From Nannocystis punicea (GTDB lineage Bacteria; Myxococcota_A; Polyangia; Nannocystales; Nannocystaceae), in assembly GCF_026965555.1 (NCBI RefSeq), contig NZ_CP114040.1:4774001-4838000 (forward strand): a stretch of DNA of 64,000 nucleotides, read 5' to 3'. Shown piece by piece: positions 27,280-36,700 of this stretch. A model generated the notes under the pieces. It did no database searches and was not told the DNA's origin. It worked only from the letters and a program-made list of their open reading frames with translations. A program made the position numbers and the translations under genes. Numbering within the stretch: position 1 is the stretch's first letter; every line of letters begins with the position of its first letter.

Positions 27280-27690
27280 ATGTCGGAACGAGAGGTGAAC
27301 AAGGACGACGCCGAGTGGCGCGCGACGCTGACCCCGGAGCAGTACCGGGTGCTGCGACAGGCAGGCACCGAGCGCGCGTTCACGGGGGCGTACTGGGACG
27401 AGAAGGCGCCGGGCCGCTACCTGTGCGCCGGCTGCGGGGCGCTGCTGTTCGACGCGACGACGAAGTTCGACTCCGGCTGCGGCTGGCCGAGCTTCTTCGA
27501 CGCGGTCGATCGCTCGGCGATCGAGGAGCGGCTCGACACCAGCCACGGAATGCGGCGCATCGAGGTCCTGTGTCGCCGCTGCGGCGGCCACCTGGGGCAT
27601 GTGTTCCCTGATGGTCCGCAGCCGACACGTCTGCGTTATTGCATCAACTCGGCGAGCCTCGACTTCGAGCGCGAGGGCGGATCGGCGTAG
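27280..27690 (+). CDS. msrB: Peptide methionine-R-sulfoxide reductase
   Basis: A 136-aa MsrB that reduces the R epimer of methionine sulfoxide in proteins. Zinc CxxC pairs are CAGC and CRRC; GCGWPSFFDAV and the catalytic cysteine in RYCINSASL are intact. The length is standard. TATGGT ends exactly 6 nt before ATG 27280, no Shine-Dalgarno sequence, so probably leaderless. Confidence 0.95.
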   Translation: MSEREVNKDDAEWRATLTPEQYRVLRQAGTERAFTGAYWDEKAPGRYLCAGCGALLFDATTKFDSGCGWPSFFDAVDRSAIEERLDTSHGMRRIEVLCRRCGGHLGHVFPDGPQPTRLRYCINSASLDFEREGGSA

Positions 27691-27701
27691 CGGATCTCGC
27701 G

Positions 27702-28295
27702 TCAGTCGGTCAGCCAGTGGCTGCGAAAGCGGGCGCCGTCCCAGTAGACGAGCGCGCTCGAGGACTCGAGCTTCATCATGACGATGCCGTCGCCCTTGAG
27801 CTCCGGCGGCTTGCCGCCGGGGCCCGCGGGCACGGAGGTGCCGCGGTCGTGGACGTACCAGGCGTCGCGCGCGGGCAGGGTGAGGCCGGCCTTGGGGTCG
27901 TCATCGAGCCAGATCGCCGGGCGACCGCCGCCGCGCAGGACGACGAGCCGCGGTACGGCGCCGGCGCCGAGCTTGGGCACGACGCTCACCAGGTAATCGG
28001 GCGCGCCGTCGCCGTCGAAGTCGCCGCGCAGGTAGAACGGGTTGATGCCGCGGTCGATGGCGTGGTCGGCCCAGATCTTGGCGGCCGCGCCCCGCTCGAG
28101 CAGCTCGGGCGGGGTGTTGGCGTCGCCGAGGCGATCGGCGAGGGCGGTATCGTCCTGGGCAGGCGGCGGCGGTGGCGGCGGCGCGGCGGGGGTGGGCTCG
28201 ACCTTCGCCGGCGCGGGCGAGGGGGTCGCCGCCGGCGCGGTGCAGGCGAGGACGGACAGGCCGAGGGTGACGAGGAGGTCGATGCGGGCGCTCAT
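27702..28295 (-). CDS. Lipoprotein with FG-GAP-like segment
   Basis: A 197-aa secreted protein: signal peptide with lipobox LSVLAC, a Pro-rich linker, then a compact domain with RGDFDGDGAPDYLVSV, an Asp-rich calcium-loop-like motif seen in FG-GAP and VCBS repeats. Function unknown. It converges on msrB with an 11-bp gap. Confidence 0.7.
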   Translation of the reverse strand: MSARIDLLVTLGLSVLACTAPAATPSPAPAKVEPTPAAPPPPPPPAQDDTALADRLGDANTPPELLERGAAAKIWADHAIDRGINPFYLRGDFDGDGAPDYLVSVVPKLGAGAVPRLVVLRGGGRPAIWLDDDPKAGLTLPARDAWYVHDRGTSVPAGPGGKPPELKGDGIVMMKLESSSALVYWDGARFRSHWLTD

Positions 28296-28489
28296 GACGA
28301 GGAGGCGGAGCGTGACGACAACGGCAGCGGCCGGCGATGCATTCCGTCGCGGCACGAGATAGCACGCTCGCCCCGCGCGCCCAGTCGTCGCGGCCGCCGG
28401 ACGCGCACGCGGCCGTCGGCGCGGCGAGCGGCCGGGAGGGCGCGGGCGGCGGCCAGCGAGCTCGGCCGTGGGTGCGCGGCGGGTGCTCC

Positions 28490-28730
28490 TCGGGACATGG
28501 TGAGGAGGGCATGTGTTTTTGCACATGCTTCGAGGAACATGCCCGATCGAGCGCGGGGAGGATCGCCCGTAGCGACCGGCATGCGCCTCGACGGGGAGCG
28601 AGTGGGTGTCTCATGGGACATGTCTAGAAAGACGTGCGGGCGAGGGCGGGATGAGCGACCCCTCGGCGTCCGGCTTGCGGCTCGACGAGGGGAGAATTGG
28701 TGACTCATGAGACATGTCGAGAAGGATATC
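28490..28730. repeat. Cluster of degenerate palindrome copies
   Basis: Copies include TGTCT-AGAA-AGACG (28621-28634), TGTCG-AGAA-GGATA (28715-28728) and several GGACATG or GCATGTG halves near 28494-28545. Part of a 927-bp gene-free region (28296-29222) with no credible ORF. Confidence 0.6.
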
Positions 28731-28793
28731 CTCCGGCGCGTCGAGGTCGTCTCGTCGCGGTCGGTATTCGCTTCGGCGGGCCGGGGCCTCATG

Positions 28794-29270
28794 AAACATG
28801 TCGCCGAGGACATGTTTTAAAATTGCCTGTCCGGAGAACATGTCCAAAGGGACATGGCCAAGAGATCGGCGATGGATTGCGGTGAAGAGCCGGGGTCGGC
28901 GAGGTCGGGGTCGAAACATGTCGCCGAGGACATGCTCCAAAATCGCATGCCGGGAGAGCATGTCCCGAGGGACATGATCTGGAGCTCCGCGCGGGCTTGC
29001 GCGCGAGAAGCCGGGCCGGCGAGGTCGGGGTCGAAACATGTCGCCGAGGACATGTTCTAAAATCGCATGTCCGGAGCGCCTGTTCCGAGGGATATGGCTC
29101 AAAGATCAGCGCGGGCGTGCGGGGAGAAGCCGGGGCCGACAGGCCGGGTCGCAACATGTCGACATGGACATGTTCTGAAGCGCATGTCCGGAGAGTATGT
29201 CCCAAAAGACATGGCCACGAGCTCAGCGCGGGCGGGCGGGCGAGAAGCCGGGGCCGGGGTCGGGGCCGAC
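28794..29270. repeat. Tandem array of four roughly 120-bp units carrying multiple palindromes
   Basis: Units start near 28794, 28914, 29034 and 29152 (periods 120, 120, 118). Each begins AACATGTCG-CCGA-GGACATG or a variant, continues to a second copy (TGTCC-AAAG-GGACA 28841-28854; TGTCC-CGAG-GGACA 28961-28974; TGTCC-CAAA-AGACA 29198-29211) and ends in GC-rich sequence with gagaagccgggg. That GC-rich part matches the 3' end of the neighbouring minus-strand gene (stop at 29223), so the unit seems to have been copied together with the gene end. Confidence 0.85.
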
Positions 29271-30206
29271 GGGGGTCGGGAGCGCGGCGGGAGGCAATGG
29301 ATCGGGGGGCGGCGGCTCGGCGCGCGGGGTGTCGGCGGCGGTGCCGAGCTCGGCCTCGGCGTTGATGTCCTGCGGCAGCACGGGGGCGTCGTAGGGGCGA
29401 AAGCGGGTCTTGCCGGCCCGCCCGGCGTTGAAGCGATCGAGCTCCTCGTCGGTGAAGGCCTGCGGTGAGCCGAGCGGCGCGACCTGGCGGACGAAGGCCT
29501 CGATCTTGGCGCGGGCGGTGCGGGCGACGTCGAGGCGCATGTCGTCGATGTCGGTGCGGCGGGTGCTGGTGGCGTCCTCGCACTCCTCCCAGCGCTCGAA
29601 GATCCGCCGCTTGCGCTCGGTCAGCGGCAGCTTGGCGTCGCGCCACACCTCGAGCAGCTGGCCGCCGAGGTCGGCGAGCTCGCTGCGCAGGCGCTGCTTG
29701 TACCAGGCGTTGGCGAGGTGGAAGCGCAGCTGCTCGGTGGCGATCATGAACGCCTGCTTGGCGCTCTTGTGACGGTTCTTGCGGCGGCCGTCGGCGAGGC
29801 CGCCGAAGCGGGCGCCGAAGGCGGCGAGGATCGGCGCGGGCCCGTACGGGGCGAATCGCTTGGAGTAGAGGGCCTCGTCGACGACGCCCATGAACCACGG
29901 CGGCTGACGCTCGGGCTCGGGCTCGCGGAGGCGACGACGCCACAGGTCGAGGCCGAGGAAGTTGATGTCGGCGGTGCCGCCGTGGTCGCGGAACTCGACC
30001 GAGCCGTCGGGGTGGATGATGGCGGTGAAGCCGTCGCCGCGGTGCTTGAGGCGGCCGGCGCCGTCAGGCTCGAGGTCGACGGAAGGGCGCGGGATGTTGG
30101 GCGGGAGCTTGGCCGGGGCGGCGAGGGCGACGGGCGCGACCGACAGGCCCAGGACGACCGCGCTGGCGCGGACGAGACTGGACAGGGGCGAGGGTCGCGG
30201 GCGCAT
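29223..30206 (-). CDS. Secreted protein of unknown function
   Basis: A 327-aa protein with a clear Sec signal (hydrophobic stretch ending VALAAPAKL). The middle is charged and helix-prone (RRKNRHKSAKQAFMIATEQL and following), and the last 45 residues are Pro-rich and disordered. No known family recognised. Its last 40 bases are repeated in the downstream array, so the C-terminus may vary between strains. Confidence 0.7.
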   Translation of the reverse strand: MRPRPSPLSSLVRASAVVLGLSVAPVALAAPAKLPPNIPRPSVDLEPDGAGRLKHRGDGFTAIIHPDGSVEFRDHGGTADINFLGLDLWRRRLREPEPERQPPWFMGVVDEALYSKRFAPYGPAPILAAFGARFGGLADGRRKNRHKSAKQAFMIATEQLRFHLANAWYKQRLRSELADLGGQLLEVWRDAKLPLTERKRRIFERWEECEDATSTRRTDIDDMRLDVARTARAKIEAFVRQVAPLGSPQAFTDEELDRFNAGRAGKTRFRPYDAPVLPQDINAEAELGTAADTPRAEPPPPDPLPPAALPTPVGPDPGPGFSPARPR

Positions 30207-30345
30207 CGACGGGCTCCAGCACGAACACGACGGGCTGGGCCGGCATTTCCGCGGCCGGTGCCGCCGTGGGCCCTCAGTTCATCGCTGAACGCGGTGGCTG
30301 TAAAGCGGCGCGGAGGTCGCTGGCGTGGCCAGGCCGACAGGCGAA

Positions 30346-31455
30346 TCAGTCGCGCTGGCCACGGGTGCGCGGATCCTTGTAGTAGGACCGCAGCGCCCGG
30401 TGGTCGGCCCTGCGGGCGCGATTTCGCGCGGCGGTCTCGCGGTCGCGCGCGAGGGAGGCCAGCTCGGCGACCAGCTTGCGGTAGCTGTCGAGGCGCTCGG
30501 GCTCGATCTGGCCGGCCGCGGCGGCGGCCACGACGGCGCAGCCGGGCTCGTGGGCGTGGGTGCAGTCGCGGAAGCGGCAGGCCTCGGCGACCGCGGCGAT
30601 GTCGGCGAAGGCCTCGGGCACGCTCTCGTCGGCGTTCCACAGCCCGAGCTCGCGCATGCCGGGGGTGTCGATGACGAGGCCGCCGCGCGGCAGGACCAGC
30701 AGCTCGCGGTGAGTGGTGGTGTGGCGGCCCTTGCCGTCGTCGCGCAGGCCGCCGGTGCTGAGCCGCTCCTCGCCGAGCCAGCGGTTGATGAGGGTGCTCT
30801 TGCCGACGCCCGAGGCGCCGATCAGCGCGGTGGTCTGCGGGCGGGCGACGTAGGCGTCGAGCTCGTCCAGGCCCTGGCCGCTGACGCTCGACAGCACGTG
30901 GACCGGGACCGGGCGATCGCCGGCGACGCGGGCGAGCAGCGGGCGGATGGCCGAAAGGACAGGTTCAGCGCTGTCGACCAGGTCGGCCTTGGTCAGCGCG
31001 AGCACCGGGGCGGCGCCGCTGGCGAGGGTGATCGCCAGGTAGCGCTCGAGCCGGCGCAGGTTGGGCGCCTGGTCGAGCGGGTGGACGATGAAGACGGCGT
31101 CGACGTCGGCGGCGACGATCTGCGGGGCGGCGGCGCGGCCGGCGGCGCGGCGGGTGAGGACGGTCTTGCGCGGCAGGACGGCGTGGATGGTGGCGGTGCC
31201 GGCGGCGGCGTGGACGTCGAGCGCGACCCAGTCGCCGACGGCCGGCTTCTGCATGGCGTCCTTGGCCGCGGCCTTGCGCAGCTTGCCGGCCAGCTCGCCG
31301 CGCAGCTCGCCGGCGGCGGCGAGGACGATGTAGCCGCCGCGGTGCTCGGCGGCGACGCGGCCGGGCAGGTTGCCGTCGCCGCGGTGCGCCGCCCAGGCGC
31401 CGGCGGCGTGCTCGTCCCAGCCGAGGCGTGCCAGTGGATCTGGCGCTTCGGTCAT
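30346..31455 (-). CDS. rsgA: Ribosome small-subunit GTPase RsgA
   Basis: A 369-aa circularly permuted GTPase that acts in late 30S maturation. An OB-fold domain comes first (PAVGDWVALD), then G4 LALTKADLVDS ahead of G1 IGASGVGKSTLINR and G3 IDTPGMRELG. The C-terminal zinc knuckle is CRFRDCTHAHEPGC. ATG 31455 overlaps the upstream stop codon by 4 nt (ATGA), so it is translationally coupled to the WG protein. A palindrome variant, TGGCC-GAAA-GGACA, lies in frame at 30948-30961. Confidence 0.93.
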   Translation of the reverse strand: MTEAPDPLARLGWDEHAAGAWAAHRGDGNLPGRVAAEHRGGYIVLAAAGELRGELAGKLRKAAAKDAMQKPAVGDWVALDVHAAAGTATIHAVLPRKTVLTRRAAGRAAAPQIVAADVDAVFIVHPLDQAPNLRRLERYLAITLASGAAPVLALTKADLVDSAEPVLSAIRPLLARVAGDRPVPVHVLSSVSGQGLDELDAYVARPQTTALIGASGVGKSTLINRWLGEERLSTGGLRDDGKGRHTTTHRELLVLPRGGLVIDTPGMRELGLWNADESVPEAFADIAAVAEACRFRDCTHAHEPGCAVVAAAAAGQIEPERLDSYRKLVAELASLARDRETAARNRARRADHRALRSYYKDPRTRGQRD

Positions 31456-32939
31456 GTCTTCTTGCCCATGTTGATGATGACCTTCTTCGACCCGGTATGG
31501 ATCACGGGGCGCGGGTCGGCGAACTTGCGCACGCAGGCGACGCCGTCGCCGAACGGGCCGGCGCCCTCGTAGATCGGCTCGATGACGACGCGGCCGGCGC
31601 GGTCGATGAAGCCCCACTTGTGATCGAGGCGCACCGCGGCCAGGCCCTCGCTGAAGCTCTGGGCCAGGTCGAAGCGCGGCTCGATGACCATGCGGCCCTC
31701 GCGGTCGATGAAGCCGGTCTTGGCGCCGACGCCGACCGGCGCCAGGCCCTCGGCGAAGTTGCCGGCGCGGAGGAAGCGGAAGTCGACCACCGCGGTGCCG
31801 CTGGTGTCGCAGTAGCCGTACTGGCCGCTGTCGCCGACGGCGGCGAGGCCGCCGTGGAAGTCGCCGGCGTCGGTGAAGCGCGGCTCGATGGCCCAGGCGC
31901 CGCTGGTGTCGATGAAGCCGAACAGGTCGTCCTGCTGGACGCAGGCGAGGCCCTCGCAGAACTCGCCGGCGTAGTCGAAGTTGGCCGGGACGACGACCTG
32001 GCCGCTGCGGTCGAGGTAGCCCCACGCGGGCATGCCGATCCGCGAGAGGGCGCGGAAGGGGGCCCGGCCCTCGGCGAACCGGCCGAGCTGCGAGGCCTGC
32101 GGCGGCGCCGGCACGAACGCGCCGGCGCGGTCGCAGTAGCCGGTGTGATCGCCGAGCTGCACGCACGCGAGGCCGTCGGCGAAGCTGGCGGCGGCGGCGA
32201 AGCGGGCCGGGATGACGAGCTCGCCGCGGACGTCGATGAAGCCCCAGCCGCCCTCGACCTTCACCGCCGCGAGGCCCTCGCTGAAGCCGAGAGTCAGCGC
32301 GAAGGCCGGGGCGATCACGACCTCGCCGGTCGGGCGGGCGAAGCCGAAGCGGTCGCCGTCGCGGAACGGCAACAGACCGCTGGCGTGGGGCAGGGCGAAC
32401 CGCAGCGACGAGGCCGCGAGCACCTGCCCGCGCGGGTCGATCAGCTGGAACACGCCCGGCTCGCCGTGCGGGTTGACGTAGGGGAAGTCGATGTTGCGGA
32501 GCAGCGCGCCCATCAGCGCGTCCGGCGACTCGGACAGGTCGGCGCCCGACTCGACGCGGCTGGCGACGCGGTCGAGCAGGGCGACGACCTCCTTCATGCC
32601 GATCGGCGCCTCGCCGAGGTAGGTGCCGAACTCGTGGCCGAGCCGCAGGGTGCAGCGCGACTTCTTCTTCGGCCCCTCGAGCACCTCGATCTCGTGCTGG
32701 TAGTCGGCCATCGCGTCGCCGTGCAGGCCGGTCGCCGCCTTGAAGCCGTACTGCGCCAGGCGGCCGAGGATGTCGCCGTAGACCTCGGGCGGCAGCTGCA
32801 CCTCGCAATGCCGGCCCTGCGAGGTCCAGGTCGCCCGCCCGTCGGGGTCGAGCGTCAGCGTGTCGACCTCGCTCGAGTGGCGAGAGCCGACGCGATAGAC
32901 GATCTGGGTCGCACGGCTGAGGGTGCCGGTGGCGTTCAT
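31452..32939 (-). CDS. WG-repeat (beta-propeller-like) protein
   Basis: A 495-aa protein. From about residue 160 it consists of about eight WG/KWG repeats such as GWGFIDVRGELVIPARF, LFGFIDTSGAWAIEPRF and KWGFIDRAGRVVIEPIYEG, each followed by AxxFxxGLAxV. The N-terminal 150 residues are a separate domain of unknown type. No signal peptide. It is coupled to rsgA; the link may only be operon membership. A TATAGT box lies 23 nt upstream of ATG 32939. Confidence 0.88.
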   Translation of the reverse strand: MNATGTLSRATQIVYRVGSRHSSEVDTLTLDPDGRATWTSQGRHCEVQLPPEVYGDILGRLAQYGFKAATGLHGDAMADYQHEIEVLEGPKKKSRCTLRLGHEFGTYLGEAPIGMKEVVALLDRVASRVESGADLSESPDALMGALLRNIDFPYVNPHGEPGVFQLIDPRGQVLAASSLRFALPHASGLLPFRDGDRFGFARPTGEVVIAPAFALTLGFSEGLAAVKVEGGWGFIDVRGELVIPARFAAAASFADGLACVQLGDHTGYCDRAGAFVPAPPQASQLGRFAEGRAPFRALSRIGMPAWGYLDRSGQVVVPANFDYAGEFCEGLACVQQDDLFGFIDTSGAWAIEPRFTDAGDFHGGLAAVGDSGQYGYCDTSGTAVVDFRFLRAGNFAEGLAPVGVGAKTGFIDREGRMVIEPRFDLAQSFSEGLAAVRLDHKWGFIDRAGRVVIEPIYEGAGPFGDGVACVRKFADPRPVIHTGSKKVIINMGKKT

Positions 32940-33024
32940 CTGGGGGGACCTCGGGGGGCCCGACTATAGCGCGGCGATCGGCCGCGGGAGGCCGGCGAAC
33001 CCGCGCCGTCCCCGGCGCGCCCGC

Positions 33025-33684
33025 TCACGAGCCGGTCGCGGCCGGGCCGGCGTCGCCGTCGTCGCGGTCGAGCGCGCGGCGGATGCTGGCGGCCCAGCCC
33101 TCGAGGTCGGTGAGGGTGGCCTGGAGCTCGGCCGGCGAGCGGGCCAGCTCGGCGAGGCGGGCCCGCAGCTGCTCCTTGCCGAGTCGCAGCCGGCCGCGAA
33201 CGGTGCCCTCGGGCACGCTGAGCAGCTCGCTGATCTCGCGCCCCGACAGGCCCTCGAAGATGTTGAGCTCGAGCACGATTTGCTGGTCGAGCGGGATCTC
33301 TCGCAGCGCCAGCACCAGCAATTGGGCCTCGCGCCGGCGCATGACGATCGAGCTCATCGACGACGGCGCGAGGTCCTTGACGCACAGCGCTCCGAAGTCG
33401 AGCGCCTCGCCCTGGCGCTTGTGCTTGGTGCGGATGTAGAGCCGCAGCACGTTGAGGGCGATGGCGAAGACGAAGCGCTTGAAGCTGGTCTCGCCGCGGA
33501 ACCCGTCCTTCGCCTTGGTGCACTCGAGGAAGGTCTGGCTGACGAGGTCGGCGGCGTCGTGTTCGCTCGAGACCTTGTTGCGGAAGAACCGCGCGATCGC
33601 GCCGAAGTGTCGCTTCACCAGCCGCTCTCCCGCGCCGCGATCGCCGCTGCGCCAGGCCGAGAGCAGTTCCCAGTCGGGGTCCAT
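33025..33684 (-). CDS. ECF-type RNA polymerase sigma factor
   Basis: A 219-aa sigma-70 family protein with region 2 (FRNKVSSEHDAADLVSQTFLE, then FKRFVFAIALNVLRLY) and region 4 (LELNIFEGLSGREISELLSV, then VRGRLRLGKEQLRARL). No anti-sigma gene is adjacent; instead a Ser/Thr kinase is divergent, a pairing common in myxobacteria and planctomycetes. TAAGAT lies 9 nt before ATG 33684. Confidence 0.88.
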   Translation of the reverse strand: MDPDWELLSAWRSGDRGAGERLVKRHFGAIARFFRNKVSSEHDAADLVSQTFLECTKAKDGFRGETSFKRFVFAIALNVLRLYIRTKHKRQGEALDFGALCVKDLAPSSMSSIVMRRREAQLLVLALREIPLDQQIVLELNIFEGLSGREISELLSVPEGTVRGRLRLGKEQLRARLAELARSPAELQATLTDLEGWAASIRRALDRDDGDAGPAATGS

Positions 33685-33756
33685 GGCGCCTCGATCTTAC
33701 CTCGATCGCGGCGCCCGCGGGGACGCTTCGCCTGTTATCTTCTCCGCGATCCGACG

Positions 33757-36700
33757 ATGTCGACGCCGCCCCACACGCCGCCCGACTCGAAGGCCGCCCG
33801 CGGCGCAGGTGCGGGCACGTGGGCCGACGTCGACGTCCATCGTCTGCACGCGCGCGTGATGGGGCGACTGTTCGGCGAGCCGGCCGCGCCCACCATGATC
33901 GGGCGGTTCCACGTCGAGCGTCGACTCGGGGAGGGGGCCATGGGCGTCGTGTATGCGGCTGTCGACGCCCAGCTCAATCGCCGCGTCGCCATCAAGCTGC
34001 TGCACCCGCACCTCCAGGGCGACGAGCAGGGCCGCGCCCGTCTGCTGCGCGAGGCCCGGGCGATGGCGCGTCTCGAGCACGAGCACGTGGCGCGGATCTA
34101 CGAGGTCGGCGCGTGGGGCGACCAGATCTACATCGCCATGGAGCTGATCGAGGGCGTGACCCTCGACGCGTGGCTGCGCGAGCGCCCGCGACCCTGGCAA
34201 GAGGTGCTCACGGTGTACCTGCAAGCCGGGCGGGCGCTGGCGGCGGCGCACCACGCCAACCTGCTGCACCGCGACTTCAAGCCGGAGAACGTGCTCGTCG
34301 ACAGCCGCGGCCGCGCGCGCGTCCTCGACTTCGGGCTCACGTGCGCGCTCGACAACGGCGAGGCTCTCGACGACGAGCTGATGCCGCTGACCCGCACCGG
34401 CAGCATCCTCGGCACGCCCGCCTACATGGCGCCCGAGCAGCAGCGAACGGGCAACGCCGAGCCGCGCTCCGACCAATTCAGCTTCTGCGTGGCGCTGTTC
34501 GAAGGATTGTTCGGTCTGCGACCATTCGGCTCGCTGCCGCGCTTCGGGCAGGTCGAGATCGCGCCGATTCCGCGCGAAAGTCGCGTGCCGTTGCGCATCC
34601 GCCGCGCGATCGCTCGCGGCCTGTCCGAAAAGCCAGATGCTCGCTGGCCGACGATGGAGGAGCTGCTGGCGGCCCTGCAGCCGCGGCGACGGTTCGCCGA
34701 GGTCCCCGAGGCCGGACGCGCGCGGACGTGGGTGATCGCGGGCGGGGCCGCGGCGGCCGCCGCCGGGCTGGTCGCGCTCGGCGTGTCGCTGGCGCAGCCC
34801 GAGGCCGGCGAGGGGGCCGTCGCGCCGCAGCCGGAGGTCGCGCCGGCGGAGGCCCCCGTCGACGCGCAGGCGGACGAACTCGCGGCCGAGCGGGCCGCCG
34901 CCGAACGCCAGGCCCACGCGCTGCGCGTCCGCGAGGCGGCGTTCTCGCTGCTGCCGCGCGACCCGACCGCGGCGGCGCTGCTGCTGCGCGAGCTCGACGA
35001 CCCCGGCGCGCTGGCCCAGCGCGTGCTGGCCGAGCCGATCAGCGCGGTGATCCTGCGCGGCCACGACGGGCCGGTGACTGCCGTGCGGTGGGTCGAGGCT
35101 GTCCCGGAGGACAGGAGAGGCGGGACGGTGCCGGGGGCGGCGGCGGGCCGCGAAGGCGGAGCTGTCCCGGAGGACAGGCGAGGCGGGGCGGCTGGGCGGG
35201 GCCGCGACGTGGTGCTGGCGAGCGCCGCCGCTGTCTCTCGGGACAGGTCGTATGAAAGCCGCGACGGGTCGGAGCGGGCGGAGGCTCGGGCGGTCGCGGG
35301 GTCGTCCGGAGGGCGGAGCGGGTCGACGCCGGCGCGCGGTGGGGCTGTCTCTGGGGCCAGGTTGTCTCGGGACGGCGCCGTGCTGGCGAGGGTGGTGCTC
35401 GGGCAGGCCGAGTCCTTCGACGCCGCCGGCGCGGCAGCTGTCCCCGGGGACAGCCAGGCAGTCGGGCCCGCCGCGTCGCCACCTGTCCCTGCGGACAGGG
35501 CGGACGACCTGCGCGGCGCGGTCGAGACGCTCGACGCCGGCGGGCACGTCCGCCGCTTCGCGCTCGCCGGCGGTCCGCCGGTCCCGGGCAGCGCCACCTT
35601 CGCCCCCGATCCGCGGCGCGGCCCGGCGGGCGAGGTGCTCCGCGCCGACGCGCGCGGGGTCGTCTCGCTGGTCGCCGACAACCGCGTCACCCCGCTGCGC
35701 GGCGTCGCCGGCCCGCTCGGGGTCGTCGCCTGGAGCCCCGACGGCGCGCGCGTGGCCGCGGCCGGTCCGCGCGGCGAGGTCTGGCTGGTGACGGACGGGC
35801 GCGCGGTCGCGGTCGGCGGTCGCGGCGCGGCCGTCGGCGCGCTGGCCTGGGATCGCAGCGGGCGGCAGCTGGCGCTCGGCCGCGACGACGGCGGCGTCGA
35901 GGTCTGGCGGGTCGACGGCGCGCCGCGGCGGATCGCGGCGGTGGTCGGCGACGGCGGCGTCACGGGCCTGTCTCTCGGGACAGGTTGGTTCGCCAGCGGC
36001 AGCGACGACGGCAGCGCGCGGGTGTGGCGGATCGGCGGCTCCGGTCGGCCGTACGTGCTGCGCGGTCACACCGGGCCGGTGCGGGCGCTGGCGTTCGCGC
36101 CGGTGGGCGTCCGCGTGATCACCGGCAGCGACGACGGCAGCGCGCGGGTGTGGCGGCTGACGCCGGCCGCCCTGCGCGAGCACGACGTCGGCGCGGCGGT
36201 CCACGCGGTCGCCTGGAGCCCCGACGGCACCGCGCTGGCGGCCGCGGGGGCGCGCAGCGTGTGGCTGCTGCCGACCGACGGCGGACCGGTGCGCCGGCGC
36301 GACCACGCCGGCACCGCGCTGGCCCTCGCATGGCGGCGCGACGGCCAGGAGCTCGCGGTCGCCGACGACAGCGGCGCGGTCACGTGGATCCCCCGCGGCG
36401 AGGGCGAGACGCGGCGCGCCAGCGTCGACCGCCGCCCCGTGTCCGCGCTGGCCTGGGACCCGCGCACCGGCGACCTGGCCGCCGGCGGCAGCGACGGCGC
36501 GTTCTTCCTCTGGCCTTCGGGACATGACTTCAAGGACATGGTCGATCCGACACGCGCGCCGCAGGGCCGCGGGGCCATCACCGGGCTGGCCTGGTCGCCC
36601 GTCGACGCGCGCCTGGCGGCCGTCACCGCCTCCGGCTTCGTGCTGGTGCGGGTCGAGCAGACGGTGTTCATCGAGCTCGGCCACCCGCTGCGCGGCCTGG

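Noticed and set aside
28794..29270. Tandem array as a CRISPR or replication-origin iterons
   Set aside because: Units are 120 bp and include a copied gene end. No cas, rep or dnaA gene is nearby.
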